Assembly: GCF_019753045.1 (NCBI RefSeq)
Contig: NZ_JAIELN010000007.1
Coordinates: 186,001-250,000 of the forward strand
From: Hyphomicrobium sp.
Lineage (GTDB): Bacteria; Pseudomonadota; Alphaproteobacteria; Rhizobiales; Hyphomicrobiaceae
Direction of reading: 5' to 3'
Length of the DNA: 64,000 bases
A program made the translations under genes and the position numbers. Position 1 is the first letter of the stretch; each line of letters begins with the position of its first letter. A model generated the notes under the pieces. It saw nothing but the letters and a program-made list of their open reading frames with translations, was not told the origin of the DNA and did not search any database. Shown in pieces: positions 36,555-45,372 of this stretch.

Positions 36555-36779
36555 TTCCGCCTCCCGATTCTGGTCAGCCTTTTCGAATTTCCAGCCTTAC
36601 CCGCGGTGATCATCAATAAGGCCATGAGCTTGATCGTGGTGTCGGCATCCTTGCCCTTCCGGGCAAGCACGATCCCGTTCTCCGAGATCGCTTCTCACTG
36701 GATGATCATCGTCAACTTACTTGTGGGAAGCGTCGTCGGCGCATGGATCGGCGCCTCCTGGGCAGCAGCCGGAAAATGA
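36555..36779 (+). pseudogene. Fragment of a TauE/SafE (TSUP) transporter
   Basis: Directly after an in-frame stop, 74 residues read FRLPILVSLFEFPALPAVI, then INKAMSLIVVSASLPFRA, ASHWMIIVNLLVGSVVGAWIGASWA and a stop. This is the recognisable N-terminal third of TSUP/TauE-SafE permeases (LPxLxGLFxFPALxAVxxNKAMSL). There is no start and no second half. The 3' part overlaps the GDCCVxC gene on the other strand. Confidence 0.75.
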
Positions 36780-36998
36780 CCCGCTGGCACGCTCTTCCTG
36801 GATTGGGGGACAAGCGACCGTTCCGTAGCTGCAAAACACGCAGCAGTCCCCGGCCTTCGGCCTCAGCATCTGGCCACAGCCCGCGCAGGTGTAGAATCCC
36901 ACGCAGGCATCTGTCGGCATTGTTTCGGTCACCTGATGTCCGCAGTTTGGACAGGTGATGGTCGAGAGAAGATTTAAGTTAGCAGCGGTTTCCATCAT
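36717..36998 (-). CDS. GDCCVxC domain small Cys-rich protein
   Basis: A 93-residue protein with a zinc-ribbon-like start (TITCPNCGHQVTETMP, FYTCAGCGQMLRPK). The signature GDCCVFCSYGTVACPPIQ names the GDCCVxC family (some members are selenoproteins; here the positions are Cys). A Cys-containing tail ends it. It is 36 bases after arsH on the same strand, so it may be the last gene of the arsenic operon. Function unknown; often near mercury and arsenic genes. Confidence 0.85.
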   Translation of the reverse strand: MMETAANLNLLSTITCPNCGHQVTETMPTDACVGFYTCAGCGQMLRPKAGDCCVFCSYGTVACPPIQEERASGSFSGCCPGGADPCADDASHK

Positions 36999-37034
36999 GC
37001 GCGATTTCTTGCCCTGTTGGTCTGCTCCGCAGCT

Positions 37035-37778
37035 TCATGTTTTGCGGGCACCATTTCCCGCCGCCAACGAGAGGTTCACGCGCCGCGACAGTTCCTCGGC
37101 ACTTTCCTTCCGTTCGCTGTACCGGTCAACAAGATAAGCCGCGCGGTCGCGGGTCAGCAGCGTGAACTTCACCAACTCCTCCATCACGTCCACCACACGG
37201 TCGTAATAAGATGACGGCTTCATGCGGCCGTCCTCGTCGAATTCGTTGAAGGCCTTCGCCACAGACGATTGGTTCGGAATCGTGATCATCCGCATCCAGC
37301 GGCCGAGCACTCGCATCTGGTTCACGGCGTTGAAGGACTGTGAGCCGCCGCTAACCTGCATCACCGCCAGCGTCTTGCCTTGCGTCGGCCGGATTGCGCC
37401 GGTCGACAAAGGTATCCAGTCGATTTGCGACTTCATCACCCCGCTCATTGCGCCGTGACGCTCCGGAGAGCACCACACCTGTCCTTCAGACCACGCCGCA
37501 AGCTCGCGCAACTCCTGCACCTTGGGATGCGTTTCCGGCACGTCGTCCGGTAACGGCAGCCCGTGCGGATCATAGATCTTGGTCTCGGCACCGAAGTGCT
37601 CCAGCAGGCGCGCTGCTTCCATGGCGAGGAAGCGGCTATACGACCGCGCGCGCAATGAACCGTAAAGAAGAAGGATGCGCGGCTTGTGAATTGCCGTGGC
37701 GGCCAACTTGTCGGCGGCCGGAATGTGCAGGTGATCATGGACGACGTTGTTCAGGTCATCCGTGCCGTTCTTGGCCAT
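37035..37778 (-). CDS. arsH: NADPH-dependent FMN reductase ArsH
   Basis: A 247-residue flavodoxin-like protein. It has [26 protein letters not shown] (FMN phosphate loop GSLRxxSxS), the ArsH-specific [21 protein letters not shown], and [31 protein letters not shown]. It oxidises trivalent organoarsenicals by family knowledge. The ATG shares its A with the arsC stop (TAATG), so it is coupled. Confidence 0.96.
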   Translation of the reverse strand: MAKNGTDDLNNVVHDHLHIPAADKLAATAIHKPRILLLYGSLRARSYSRFLAMEAARLLEHFGAETKIYDPHGLPLPDDVPETHPKVQELRELAAWSEGQVWCSPERHGAMSGVMKSQIDWIPLSTGAIRPTQGKTLAVMQVSGGSQSFNAVNQMRVLGRWMRMITIPNQSSVAKAFNEFDEDGRMKPSSYYDRVVDVMEELVKFTLLTRDRAAYLVDRYSERKESAEELSRRVNLSLAAGNGARKT

Positions 37779-38191
37779 TACGCTGTCTTTCTTGCGGGCA
37801 CCACTTCGCCGTCTTCCTTGGTGAAGGTGCCGATGTGGGGATTGGGGAGGATGTCGAGCACGGCTTCCGAGGGGCGGCACAGCTTCACGCCGAGTGGCGT
37901 TGCCACGATCGGCCGGTTGATCAGAATGGGGTGCTCCAACATGAAGTCGATCAGCTCGTCATCGGTCCACTTGGGACTTCCGAGATCCAGCTCCGCATAA
38001 GGCGTGCCTTTCTGGCGAAGCAACTCGCGCGGGCCCATGCCCATGCGCTTCATCAGATCCACGAGGGTCTTCCTCGATGGCGGCGTCTTGAGGTACTCGA
38101 TGACCTCTGGTTCCTCACCGCTTTGCCGGATCATCGCCAGCGTATTCCGCGAGGTGCCGCAGGCAGGGTTGTGGTAAATGGTGATAGTCAT
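37778..38191 (-). CDS. arsC: Arsenate reductase, glutaredoxin-coupled
   Basis: A 137-residue ArsC of the plasmid R773 type: [18 protein letters not shown] with the catalytic Cys near residue 11, [18 protein letters not shown] with the conserved Arg, and [12 protein letters not shown]. It reduces arsenate to arsenite using glutathione and glutaredoxin. Three bases separate it from acr3. A mechanistically different arsenate reductase sits on the other side of acr3. Confidence 0.95.
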   Translation of the reverse strand: MTITIYHNPACGTSRNTLAMIRQSGEEPEVIEYLKTPPSRKTLVDLMKRMGMGPRELLRQKGTPYAELDLGSPKWTDDELIDFMLEHPILINRPIVATPLGVKLCRPSEAVLDILPNPHIGTFTKEDGEVVPARKTA

Positions 38192-38194
38192 GGC

Positions 38195-39259
38195 TCACTC
38201 TCCCGGCTGCGCGGACAAGCCCCGCTTTCGGACGGCATGACCCACCTCGTACCAATCCCGCGAGGAATTCACGATCTTCACCACGGATAGCATCACCGGC
38301 ACCTCGATCAACACGCCGACCACGGTCGCGAGCGCAGCGCCCGAGTGGAAGCCAAACAGGCTGATCGCAGCCGCCACGGCGAGTTCGAAGAAGTTGCTGG
38401 CACCGATCAGCGCGGAAGGACCGGCGACGCAGTGGGCTTCGCCAGCCGCCCGGTTGAGCAGATACGCCAGACCCGAATTGAAGTAGACCTGGATCAGGAT
38501 GGGCACCGCGAGCATCGCGATTATAAGCGGTTGCGCCAGAATCTGTTGGCCTTGAAATCCGAAGAGCAAGACCAGCGTGGAAAGCAACGCCAGCAAGGAG
38601 AGCGGCTGCAGATGCCGGAGCAATCCGTCGAGGGTCTGCTGTCCGCCGGTGGCGAGCACGCGGCGGCGAATGACCTGCGCGACGATGACCGGCACGACGA
38701 TGTAGAGCGCGACCGAAAGCACCAACGTATCCCACGGCACGGTGATCGCGGAGAGGCCAAGCAGGAGGCCGACGAGCGGCGCAAACGCAAACACCATAAT
38801 GACGTCGTTGAGCGCCACCTGGCCCAAAGTGAAGTGAGGTTCGCCGCGTGTGAGATTGCTCCACACGAAGACCATGGCAGTGCAGGGGGCCGCCGCGAGA
38901 AGAATGAGTCCTGCAATATAGCTGTTGATCTGGTCGGCGGGCAGGTACGGCTTAAACAGCCATCCGATGAAGACCCAACCCAGCAGAGCCATCGAGAATG
39001 GCTTCACGGCCCAGTTGATGAAGAGCGTTACGCCAATGCCGCGCCAGTGCTCCTTGACCTTCGACAGCGCCGAGAAGTCGATCTTCACGAGCATGGGAAT
39101 GATCATCAACCAGATCAGCACCGCTACCGGCAAGTTGACCTTGGCGATCTCAGCCGCGCCGATGGACTGGAATGCACCCGGGAAGAAATGGCCGAGCGCA
39201 ATGCCGAGCACGATGCAGCCACCGACCCAGATCGTCAGATAGCGTTCGAATGTGGACAT
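38195..39259 (-). CDS. acr3: Arsenite exporter, ACR3 family
   Basis: A 354-residue transporter with ten helices. It shows the ACR3 motifs PVAVLIWLMIIPMLVKIDF and AAPCTAMVFVWSNLTRGEPHFTL (with the essential Cys of helix 4), plus GPSALIGASNFFELAVA. The ATG is used; a GTG six bases earlier overlaps the upstream stop. It expels arsenite across the inner membrane. Middle gene of the arsenic operon. Confidence 0.96.
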   Translation of the reverse strand: MSTFERYLTIWVGGCIVLGIALGHFFPGAFQSIGAAEIAKVNLPVAVLIWLMIIPMLVKIDFSALSKVKEHWRGIGVTLFINWAVKPFSMALLGWVFIGWLFKPYLPADQINSYIAGLILLAAAPCTAMVFVWSNLTRGEPHFTLGQVALNDVIMVFAFAPLVGLLLGLSAITVPWDTLVLSVALYIVVPVIVAQVIRRRVLATGGQQTLDGLLRHLQPLSLLALLSTLVLLFGFQGQQILAQPLIIAMLAVPILIQVYFNSGLAYLLNRAAGEAHCVAGPSALIGASNFFELAVAAAISLFGFHSGAALATVVGVLIEVPVMLSVVKIVNSSRDWYEVGHAVRKRGLSAQPGE

Positions 39260-39261
39260 GA

Positions 39262-39783
39262 TCACGTCTTCCCTGGCGCCGGCGCTTTGGAACGGCCGAT
39301 GTCGTCGAGACGCCGCTGAAGCGAAAGAGTATCCAACGAGGATAGGGGAAGGCTGGTGAATATGCCGATGCGATTGTTGAGCATGCGGTAGGTGTCAGCG
39401 AACGCCAACGCCCGCTGCGCTTCATCGCCTTCGGCCGTGACCGGGTCCGGCACTCCCCAATGCGCCGACATCGGTTGTCCAGGCCAAATGGGGCAGACCT
39501 CGCTGGCGGCATTATCGCAAACGGTGAACACGAAATCCAACCTCGGCGCGCCGGGTGCCGTGAACTCCTCCCAGGATTTGGATCTCGCACCGCTCGTGTC
39601 GTAGTTGAGTCGCCCCAAAAGCTGCAGCGCCATCGGGTGCACCCTTCCAGCGGGCATGCTACCGGCGCTGTAGCCCTTGAACTTGCCATTGCCGAGCCGG
39701 TTGATGATGGCTTCGGCAAGAATCGAGCGGGCGGAATTGCCCGTGCAGAGAAAGAGCACGTTGAGTGGACGCTCTACTGTCAT
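39262..39783 (-). CDS. arsC: Arsenate reductase, low-molecular-weight phosphatase type
   Basis: A 173-residue protein with the P-loop LCTGNSARS (12-20), CDNAASEVCPIWPGQP carrying the Cys pair, and the acid loop GVPDP. This is the thioredoxin-coupled ArsC family. Residues past 140 form a usual C-terminal helix. First enzyme gene after arsR, separated by 11 bases. Confidence 0.94.
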   Translation of the reverse strand: MTVERPLNVLFLCTGNSARSILAEAIINRLGNGKFKGYSAGSMPAGRVHPMALQLLGRLNYDTSGARSKSWEEFTAPGAPRLDFVFTVCDNAASEVCPIWPGQPMSAHWGVPDPVTAEGDEAQRALAFADTYRMLNNRIGIFTSLPLSSLDTLSLQRRLDDIGRSKAPAPGKT

Positions 39784-39794
39784 TTTTTCTTCCC

Positions 39795-40130
39795 TTACTT
39801 ACAAACCGCACGGACTTTCTTGATGATACCGCCGCACAATTCCGGCTGGCCCCGGCAGCAATCCTCGGTGAGATAGGTCAGCAGCTGGCGCATTCCCTCG
39901 ACGTGCGGCGCGTAGCGCACGAAGCGCCCTTGGCGGGTTGAGGTGACCAGGCCAGCATGATCCAGCTCCTTCAAATGGAAGGACATGCCGGTGGCGCTGA
40001 TGCCGATGTGCTCGGCGATTTGCCCGGCCGGCACGCCGGACGGGCCTGCCCTTACCAGCAGGCGGAAAATGCGAAGGCGATGTTCATGGGCCAAGGCCGC
40101 AAGCGCGGCAACGATCTTTGATTCATCCAT
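39795..40130 (-). CDS. arsR: ArsR family arsenic repressor
   Basis: A 111-residue winged-helix repressor: ALAHEHRLRIFRLLVRAGPSGVPAGQIAEHIGIS, then the recognition helix TGMSFHLKELDHAGLVTSTRQGRFVRY. C-terminal DCCRGQPELC holds Cys that may bind As(III), unlike the classical CxCxxC in the DNA helix. The ATG was chosen because the longer TTG start would run into the operator. Confidence 0.93.
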   Translation of the reverse strand: MDESKIVAALAALAHEHRLRIFRLLVRAGPSGVPAGQIAEHIGISATGMSFHLKELDHAGLVTSTRQGRFVRYAPHVEGMRQLLTYLTEDCCRGQPELCGGIIKKVRAVCK

Positions 40131-40140
40131 AAACCTATTA

Positions 40141-40156
40141 TTCAAATAATTTTGAA
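40141..40156 (-). promoter_or_regulatory. ArsR-type operator palindrome
   Basis: TTCAAA-TAAT-TTTGAA is a perfect 6-4-6 inverted repeat 11 bases upstream of the arsR start. AT-rich dyads with TTCAA/TTGAA half-sites are the usual ArsR target, so the operon is probably autoregulated. Confidence 0.75.
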
Positions 40157-40381
40157 ATATGCAACATCAAACGGAGTTAGGCTCATCCCTGCCGTTTGAC
40201 AGCGCTCTGTGTAGTAAATCGAGGCCGCGGAAAATACGAAGTAAGACCTCGAGGCGGATGATGTGGTTTAGGCCGTTGCCGTATCGCGACGCGTGGTACG
40301 CCAACGCCCCGAATCCGAGCAGGACGTCGCGCCGTGGGCTTTTTTGACGTCAACATGAGGCAAATCTGTTTATATGCCGAC

Positions 40382-40970
40382 ATGCTGAATAGGCTGCTCA
40401 GATATCTGGTTACATCGACGGTCCTGCTGGCCATGGCGTTCGCGGGATTTCCGGTCATCTTGTGCGTGAGCGAAGCGCACGGCGCGATGATCGAAGTCGG
40501 CTGGATGCATCTGGATCACAGCAGGCCCTCGGCAAATCACCGCGCCTTATTCGGCGAGTTGGAGAAGTCCGCGCAGTCCCAGCCGTGTAGCGACTTTCAG
40601 CCGGAACGCGGGACAGTTGCGAAGGGAAGCCGCGATCTCCACGTCGCACTGGACAATCGGGACGCATCTATCTTCAGCAGGGCCGCGAGACCGACGCCGT
40701 CACGGATCTCGCACGCGCCCGAAGAACTGCGCCCAAGGCGACGCAACGGTTCTTTTCTAACGTGGAACTGCTTATTTCCGGACCGGGGAACTTTCCCGGG
40801 CCATCGCGTATTTCGCAAGAGCATTGAACTCAATGCGCTGTATGCGCCTGCGCTCGCCGAGCACGGATACGCATTTCTGCGCTTAGGGCAATTACTTCGC
40901 ACACGCCCTTCAGCTTGATCCGACGAGCGCGCGCGTGCGCTCCGGCCTTGAAACGTTGAGTGAATGATGA
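40382..40970 (+). pseudogene. Degraded secreted/TPR-like gene with frameshift
   Basis: The frame opens with a signal-like MLNRLLRYLVTSTVLLAMAF. It passes through about 90 residues without recognisable character, then shows a TPR-like helix pair (FRKSIELNALYAPALAEHGYAF...). Just after this, continuity moves to another frame: NYFAHALQLDPTSARVRSG is TPR-like and ends at 40970. The frame change near 40886-40895 and the junk-like middle suggest a decayed gene or a chimera of two. No convincing ribosome site. Confidence 0.45.
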
Positions 40971-41449
40971 TGCAGCCCTCGGTACGAGCCCGGCCGCTTA
41001 ATGATCGTTATAGCCATCTGTTCCGCTGCGTGGCGACAACGATGCTCTGCGTCCTCACCGCCTCAGCTGCGTTGGCCGGATCGCTTCGGCATTGCGGAGA
41101 CCAAGATGGCCATCATGTGACCGAGAGGGCGGACGCCGGTGACCTCGCGAATGCAAATCGCGCGGCGTTTCGTTATCAATACATTGCCCGAGCGGGCGAG
41201 AAGATTGATCTCGGCGGCCGCTTTTGCGTCGATCGCCTGCTTTTCGTGGAGGCCTTGAGATCCAGCTGGCACCCCACTGCGGCGAAAATCCATAAGCCGG
41301 CGCTCGAGCCGCGCGTAGCCGTCGCATCCCAGACGACGCGACAAGCGAAACAGAATTTTAGATCCGTCGCTCAGTCTCCAACGTGCCGCCAAAAAGATTT
41401 CGCGGATCCGGGTCTTACGGCACTCAGAACCGTCGTGCTCCTTAACTAG
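40964..41449 (+). CDS. Hypothetical protein, possibly secreted
   Basis: A 161-residue frame with a signal-like segment at about 18-40 (FRCVATTMLCVLTASAALAGS) and no recognised domain. Strand choice is uncertain because a minus-strand frame covers the same bases. It may be a remnant. Listed because the signal peptide is good and it continues the plus-strand series. Confidence 0.3.
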   Translation: MMMQPSVRARPLNDRYSHLFRCVATTMLCVLTASAALAGSLRHCGDQDGHHVTERADAGDLANANRAAFRYQYIARAGEKIDLGGRFCVDRLLFVEALRSSWHPTAAKIHKPALEPRVAVASQTTRQAKQNFRSVAQSPTCRQKDFADPGLTALRTVVLLN

Positions 41450-41710
41450 GTCTCAAGACGGCCGAGCACGCGCTGAGCCTTTAGCGGCATTGCCGGCGGC
41501 GCACCAGGCGTTCGCAATCAGAGATGATCGTCGGGATCCGCGTACGCGTATCGGCACCCTCCAAACACTCAGCTGCTTAAGCACCACCTGCGTTGTCGCA
41601 TGACGTCGGGGCCGGGATACGCTCCGAACGGTATGCGTGGTCCCGGCTCCCGCAACGAAATGCGCGCGACGCGCCAAGCGAAATTCACAAATCACGCAAG
41701 GACAAAAAAA

Positions 41711-42058
41711 ATGCGCAAGACCACTTTATCGCACCTTTCGACCCTTCGCCACGCCCCGTTCGCGGTCGCGATTTTCGCGGGTCTGGCCATTGCGCCGATC
41801 GCCGCCGGCGCTAGAGAAAAAGCGCCGGTCGATGAAAGCACCATTGGACAAGCCGCCAGCTTGATCGTGGCCGACGCACATCCTTTCCTGCACTGTCATA
41901 CCATTTTCACACGGACCTATTGCCATAAGAAAGACAGGTTGCCGGAAAACTGGCCACCCCACACCGATACACCGCACAGCGGTGTGTCGAAGGATAAGAC
42001 ACCGTGCCCGAAAGGCGAAACCGACTGCGGAACCAAGCCGTCGTACGGGCGAGGCTAA
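41711..42058 (+). CDS. Small secreted His/Cys-containing protein
   Basis: A 115-residue protein starting MRKTTLSHLSTLRHAPFAVA after AAGGAC. It has a Sec signal ending near AAGAREK. The mature part has HPFLHCHTIFTRTYCHKK and TPCPKGETDCG. No family recognised. The His/Cys spacing looks designed to bind a metal or form disulfides. Confidence 0.5.
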   Translation: MRKTTLSHLSTLRHAPFAVAIFAGLAIAPIAAGAREKAPVDESTIGQAASLIVADAHPFLHCHTIFTRTYCHKKDRLPENWPPHTDTPHSGVSKDKTPCPKGETDCGTKPSYGRG

Positions 42059-42225
42059 GCGGCAATGGCATCTGTCGCCTCCGAGCTCTGCAAGAACCCG
42101 CTTTGTGGGGCATTGCCCGGCTCGGGGGCCGATCCAGTGCCTTTTGGATCGATCGCCCCTCATCAGCGCAAATTTGGTTTGACGCCATCTCCCGGCGCGA
42201 TTGTCAGTGTGGATCATTCATCATC

Positions 42226-42411
42226 ATGAAGCGACTTCGTCTCATCCCCGGCGGACTCAGCGTCGGCATCTTTATCGGCGGACTGTTGGTCTATACGACA
42301 ACGCGCACCTCCGTGTTCAGTGGCATGTTCGATTTCAAGAGCCTCGCGGTGATATCTCCGTCCGCCGCGGCGAAACCCGAACACGGTGAGGTAGGCAGAA
42401 GTCCGTCATGA
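42226..42411 (+). CDS. Small single-helix membrane protein
   Basis: A 61-residue frame MKRLRLIPGGLSVGIFIGGLLVYTT with one hydrophobic helix (about 8-25) and a polar tail. No family and only a weak ribosome site. May be a real small protein of the same low-density stretch. Confidence 0.35.
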   Translation: MKRLRLIPGGLSVGIFIGGLLVYTTTRTSVFSGMFDFKSLAVISPSAAAKPEHGEVGRSPS

Positions 42412-42492
42412 CGCGCCTCAGTGGCCGCAAGTAACAAGGTTTTTTGATCTCGGCCGTGCTTATCCGATTGGCTAATTGCGTCGGTCTCTGAG

Positions 42493-43458
42493 GTGAAGGG
42501 TAAGAGAAGTTACCAGATGCCAGATGCAGCGAAGGAGGCGCTCGTCGTCGACCTTTGGGCATCGCTGTTCCTGCTGGTGCCGGCGGTATCGACGACGTTT
42601 GCTTCCGTCGAACGCATGCTGGGAAAGTTGCCGCCAGAGGCTTTGGGATGGCTACTCATCGACGAGGCCGGCCAAGCGTTGCCGCAGGCCGCGGTTGGAG
42701 CGCTGATGCGGAGTCGGCGGGCTATCGTCGTCGGGGACCCTATGCAGATCGAGCCGGTCGTGGTGCGCACTGATGTTCTTACGCAAGCCATCTGCCGGAC
42801 CTTCGGGATCGATCCGGATAGATTCAACGCACCTGTGGCATCGGTGCAGACGCTGGCCGATGCCGCAACACCCTATGTCGCGGAGTTCTCCAATCGGCAT
42901 GGTTCGCGCACGGTTGGCGTGCCCCTTCTGGTCCATCGGCGGTGCGATCAGCCGATGTTCGGGATCTCCAACGCTGTCGCCTATGAGCATCTGATGGTGC
43001 AGGGCCGTGGCGCGCGGCAGTCCGCCATTCGCGACATACTCGGCCCGTCGCGCTGGATCGATATTTCCGGTAGCGCCAATGAGAAATGGTGTCCGGAGGA
43101 AGGCGACGCCGTGCTCGCTCTTCTCGGTACGTTGCGGCGGCTGACGGAGCCGCCCGACATCTACATCATCACGCCGTTCGTGGTCGTGCAGGACAATTTG
43201 CGGGCGCTGGTGCGCGACAGCGGCGTCCTCGACGATTGGAAGGTAGATCCTGGGCGCTGGGTTTATGATCGCATTGGGACCGTACACACCGTACAGGGCC
43301 GTGAGGCCGAGGCGGTGATCCTGATCCTCGGTGCACCGGCAGTGCAGCAGACAGGAGCGCGGAATTGGGCTGGCGGCCGCCCCAACATTCTCAACGTCGC
43401 CGTCACGCGTGCCAAGGAGGCGCTCTGGCATCGATTTGCAATTAATTGCAAATCATAA
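42493..43458 (+). pseudogene. Truncated SF1 DNA/RNA helicase (C-terminal part)
   Basis: 321 residues of an SF1 (Dna2/UPF1-like, AAA_12) helicase. WASLFLLVPAVSTTFASVERM and Walker B LLIDEAGQA are present, followed by GDPMQIEPVV, PLLVHRRCDQPMF, a TVHTVQGREAEAVI motif V-like segment and NVAVTRAKEAL (motif VI). Walker A and everything before it are missing. The end (LWHRFAINCKS) diverges exactly into a 22-bp palindrome. With no ATP-binding loop it cannot be a helicase, although the remaining frame is open and clean. Confidence 0.8.
43433..43454. repeat. Perfect 22-base palindrome
   Basis: Half-site GATTTGCAATT followed by its exact reverse complement AATTGCAAATC, without spacer. It forms the last codons of the truncated helicase. 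It may be the scar or end of an inserted element, or an operator. Confidence 0.85.
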
Positions 43459-43491
43459 AAGCGACCCCGCTAGCTCGCGGGATCTTCGCTT
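43459..43491. terminator. Probable terminator hairpin
   Basis: AAGCG (43459-43463) pairs with CGCTT (43487-43491) around an inner stem CCCGC/GCGGG with a six-base loop. The sequence after it is moderately T-rich (CTCATTTCT). It follows the truncated helicase. Confidence 0.6.
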
Positions 43492-43727
43492 CTCATTTCT
43501 CCACACGATTCAAAGGCAGTTAGCTTCCTTCCGGTCCGTTCGGACATAGGAGGTCTCAGTTGGGCGTACCTGTGGATCATGGCGTCCGGATTGCCGAGTT
43601 AGCTGCAGTGCCTGCACGGGCTACTACCTTAAACAATTTAGCGAGTTCTGGTTGGCGAGGCGCAGGAAGTGCTGGCGGCGTAGATTGATCAATTCGGCGA
43701 GCGACTGCCCATACCCTGCCGCAGCCG

Positions 43728-44576
43728 TCAGGGTGCTGAAGCGGCGTCTGCGCCCGCCAGGGCGGGATTGATAGTACGCTCGTAAAGTTCACTCGCGAGA
43801 AGGCCATTCCATCGACGACTAGTTATCGCCTGGAGGTCCGGCGCGTCGGATGCGCTGATTCCTCCCGCGCAGTAATGCAGCTTGGCGTTGCGGGAGACGA
43901 TTTCGTATGGGGGAAAGAACTCGACGCGGCGTTTCAAATCGGGGTCGAGACGGAAGTGAATGTCTTTCGGAAGCGGACCGTAGTGGCGGCGGGCGCGGGC
44001 AAGAACTTCAGACGAGCAGTAATCGGTGGCTTCCGGTGTGATGCGACGACCGGTTTCCGCAACGAGGTAGTCGGGCAGAAAATTCTCTTCTCCGCGGAAG
44101 TACGCCTGGCAGATGAGGCTCACGTCGATGATTTCGAATGGCGGCGCGACGAGCCAAACGTGACCGGCGACCTGTTCGACATCCATGGGCCAAAAATGCG
44201 TGGGACTGGTCAGCTTCGGTGAATGGATCGTCAATGCCCCATTGGAGCCGTAGCTCCATACGCCGTGGAGTTCGAGCACCTTCATCAGAATCATGCTGGC
44301 ATCGATGCAGACGCCCTTCTGCCCGTCGCGTTTGATCTCTGCAGCAAGCGCCGACACGGCCCTCGGTACGAGCGACCGCACATGAGCATCGTACGCAGCA
44401 TCGCGGTTCCTCAGGCGTACGTAGGCGGCATAGAATTCAAGGAAGGACGGATCGCTTCGTTCAGCTGCGATGAATTCGGGCCGATTGTAAAACGCGATCT
44501 GATCAATCTGAATCTTCCGCTTCCTGAAGAAGCGTTCGATCTGGTCGAGGCAAGTAGGAAGTGATTTGCCTGTCAT
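43728..44576 (-). CDS. Transglutaminase-like protein of the helicase module
   Basis: A 282-residue protein, start at the ATG overlapping the upstream stop (ATGA). Spacing of GVCIDASMILMKVLELHG (Cys90), AGHVWLVAPPFEIIDVSL (His139, Asp151) is that of the transglutaminase/papain-like Cys-His-Asp triad. C-terminal residues contain HYCAGG. The domain call is by motif only. Last gene of a four-gene minus-strand run with two giant helicases, so a processing, protease or toxin role in that system is possible but inferred. Confidence 0.7.
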   Translation of the reverse strand: MTGKSLPTCLDQIERFFRKRKIQIDQIAFYNRPEFIAAERSDPSFLEFYAAYVRLRNRDAAYDAHVRSLVPRAVSALAAEIKRDGQKGVCIDASMILMKVLELHGVWSYGSNGALTIHSPKLTSPTHFWPMDVEQVAGHVWLVAPPFEIIDVSLICQAYFRGEENFLPDYLVAETGRRITPEATDYCSSEVLARARRHYGPLPKDIHFRLDPDLKRRVEFFPPYEIVSRNAKLHYCAGGISASDAPDLQAITSRRWNGLLASELYERTINPALAGADAASAP

Positions 44577-45148
44577 TTCCACTTCTTCTTCAAGCCGAGC
44601 AGCATGTCATGGAGAGTAGCGAGGTCTTTGTTGAGGCTCTCGATCATGCTCGACGCCTCTTTGGCGAGCCGGACGATGATGTCGGCAGGCGGTTCGGGCT
44701 GGCGGCACGTGTCGGCTAGTTCGCGGAGAACGTTTCTCAGGGCAAGTTTACCGACCTGCCCATAGAGAATATCGTCCAGCTTCTGCGCGGTCCTCATGCC
44801 GGCTTGTTCCCGCAGTTGATCCCGATACTTCCTCAATGCCTCGATGCTTTGCTCGACCGGCTTCGAGGTGGCCTCAAGCTGCGCGGCGATAGCGGTGAGA
44901 TCGTCCTTGGCGTCCTTGCCTGCGGCGATCTTCTCAAGATGCTTCTTCGTGCCACGAGAGCCGAAAGCGAGATTGCTGAGATTCTGCGCTGCGTTCTTCG
45001 ATTTGGTCTTCGCCCAAAGATCGGCGCCGGACTTGATCCGCCCCGCCGTGCGCTCGACTAAGCTCATCAGTTCGTTGATGGCTTCGACGATATCTGTCAG
45101 TGAGCCGGGGATCGCGACGTCAATATTTCTGTTTGCTTTCTTTGCCAC
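44573..45148 (-). CDS. Helical protein of the helicase module
   Basis: A 191-residue, mostly helical basic protein with no recognised family. It has Lys/Ala/Leu-rich helices at about 15-60, 75-120 and 160-190 (SSMIESLNKDLATLHDMLLGL), and a basic end KKKWK. Its stop overlaps the transglutaminase-like start. It lies 224 bases downstream of the SNF2 gene on the same strand. Confidence 0.7.
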   Translation of the reverse strand: MAKKANRNIDVAIPGSLTDIVEAINELMSLVERTAGRIKSGADLWAKTKSKNAAQNLSNLAFGSRGTKKHLEKIAAGKDAKDDLTAIAAQLEATSKPVEQSIEALRKYRDQLREQAGMRTAQKLDDILYGQVGKLALRNVLRELADTCRQPEPPADIIVRLAKEASSMIESLNKDLATLHDMLLGLKKKWK

Positions 45149-45372
45149 GGCTCCCTCCTCATATGTTTTCCAAGCGAGACCGTTACCCGAGTTGCATCAA
45201 ATGGACGAGCCAAGGCGAAGCTTCGAACACGCGCGTGGGCAGAGATTGTGGCGCCCTTCGCCGGAGCAACAGTGACTCCAAACGCTCGACCGGTCGCGAT
45301 ATCAAAAGATAAGAGTGGCGGAACCCGACCCGGAAGGGTGGAGCACCAGTGCCCAGAGCGCGATCATTGTGG

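Noticed and set aside
38345-39319. Long plus-strand frame of 324 residues
   Set aside because: It is antisense to acr3. The product is Arg/His/Gln-rich without any family features, while the minus strand encodes a clear transporter.
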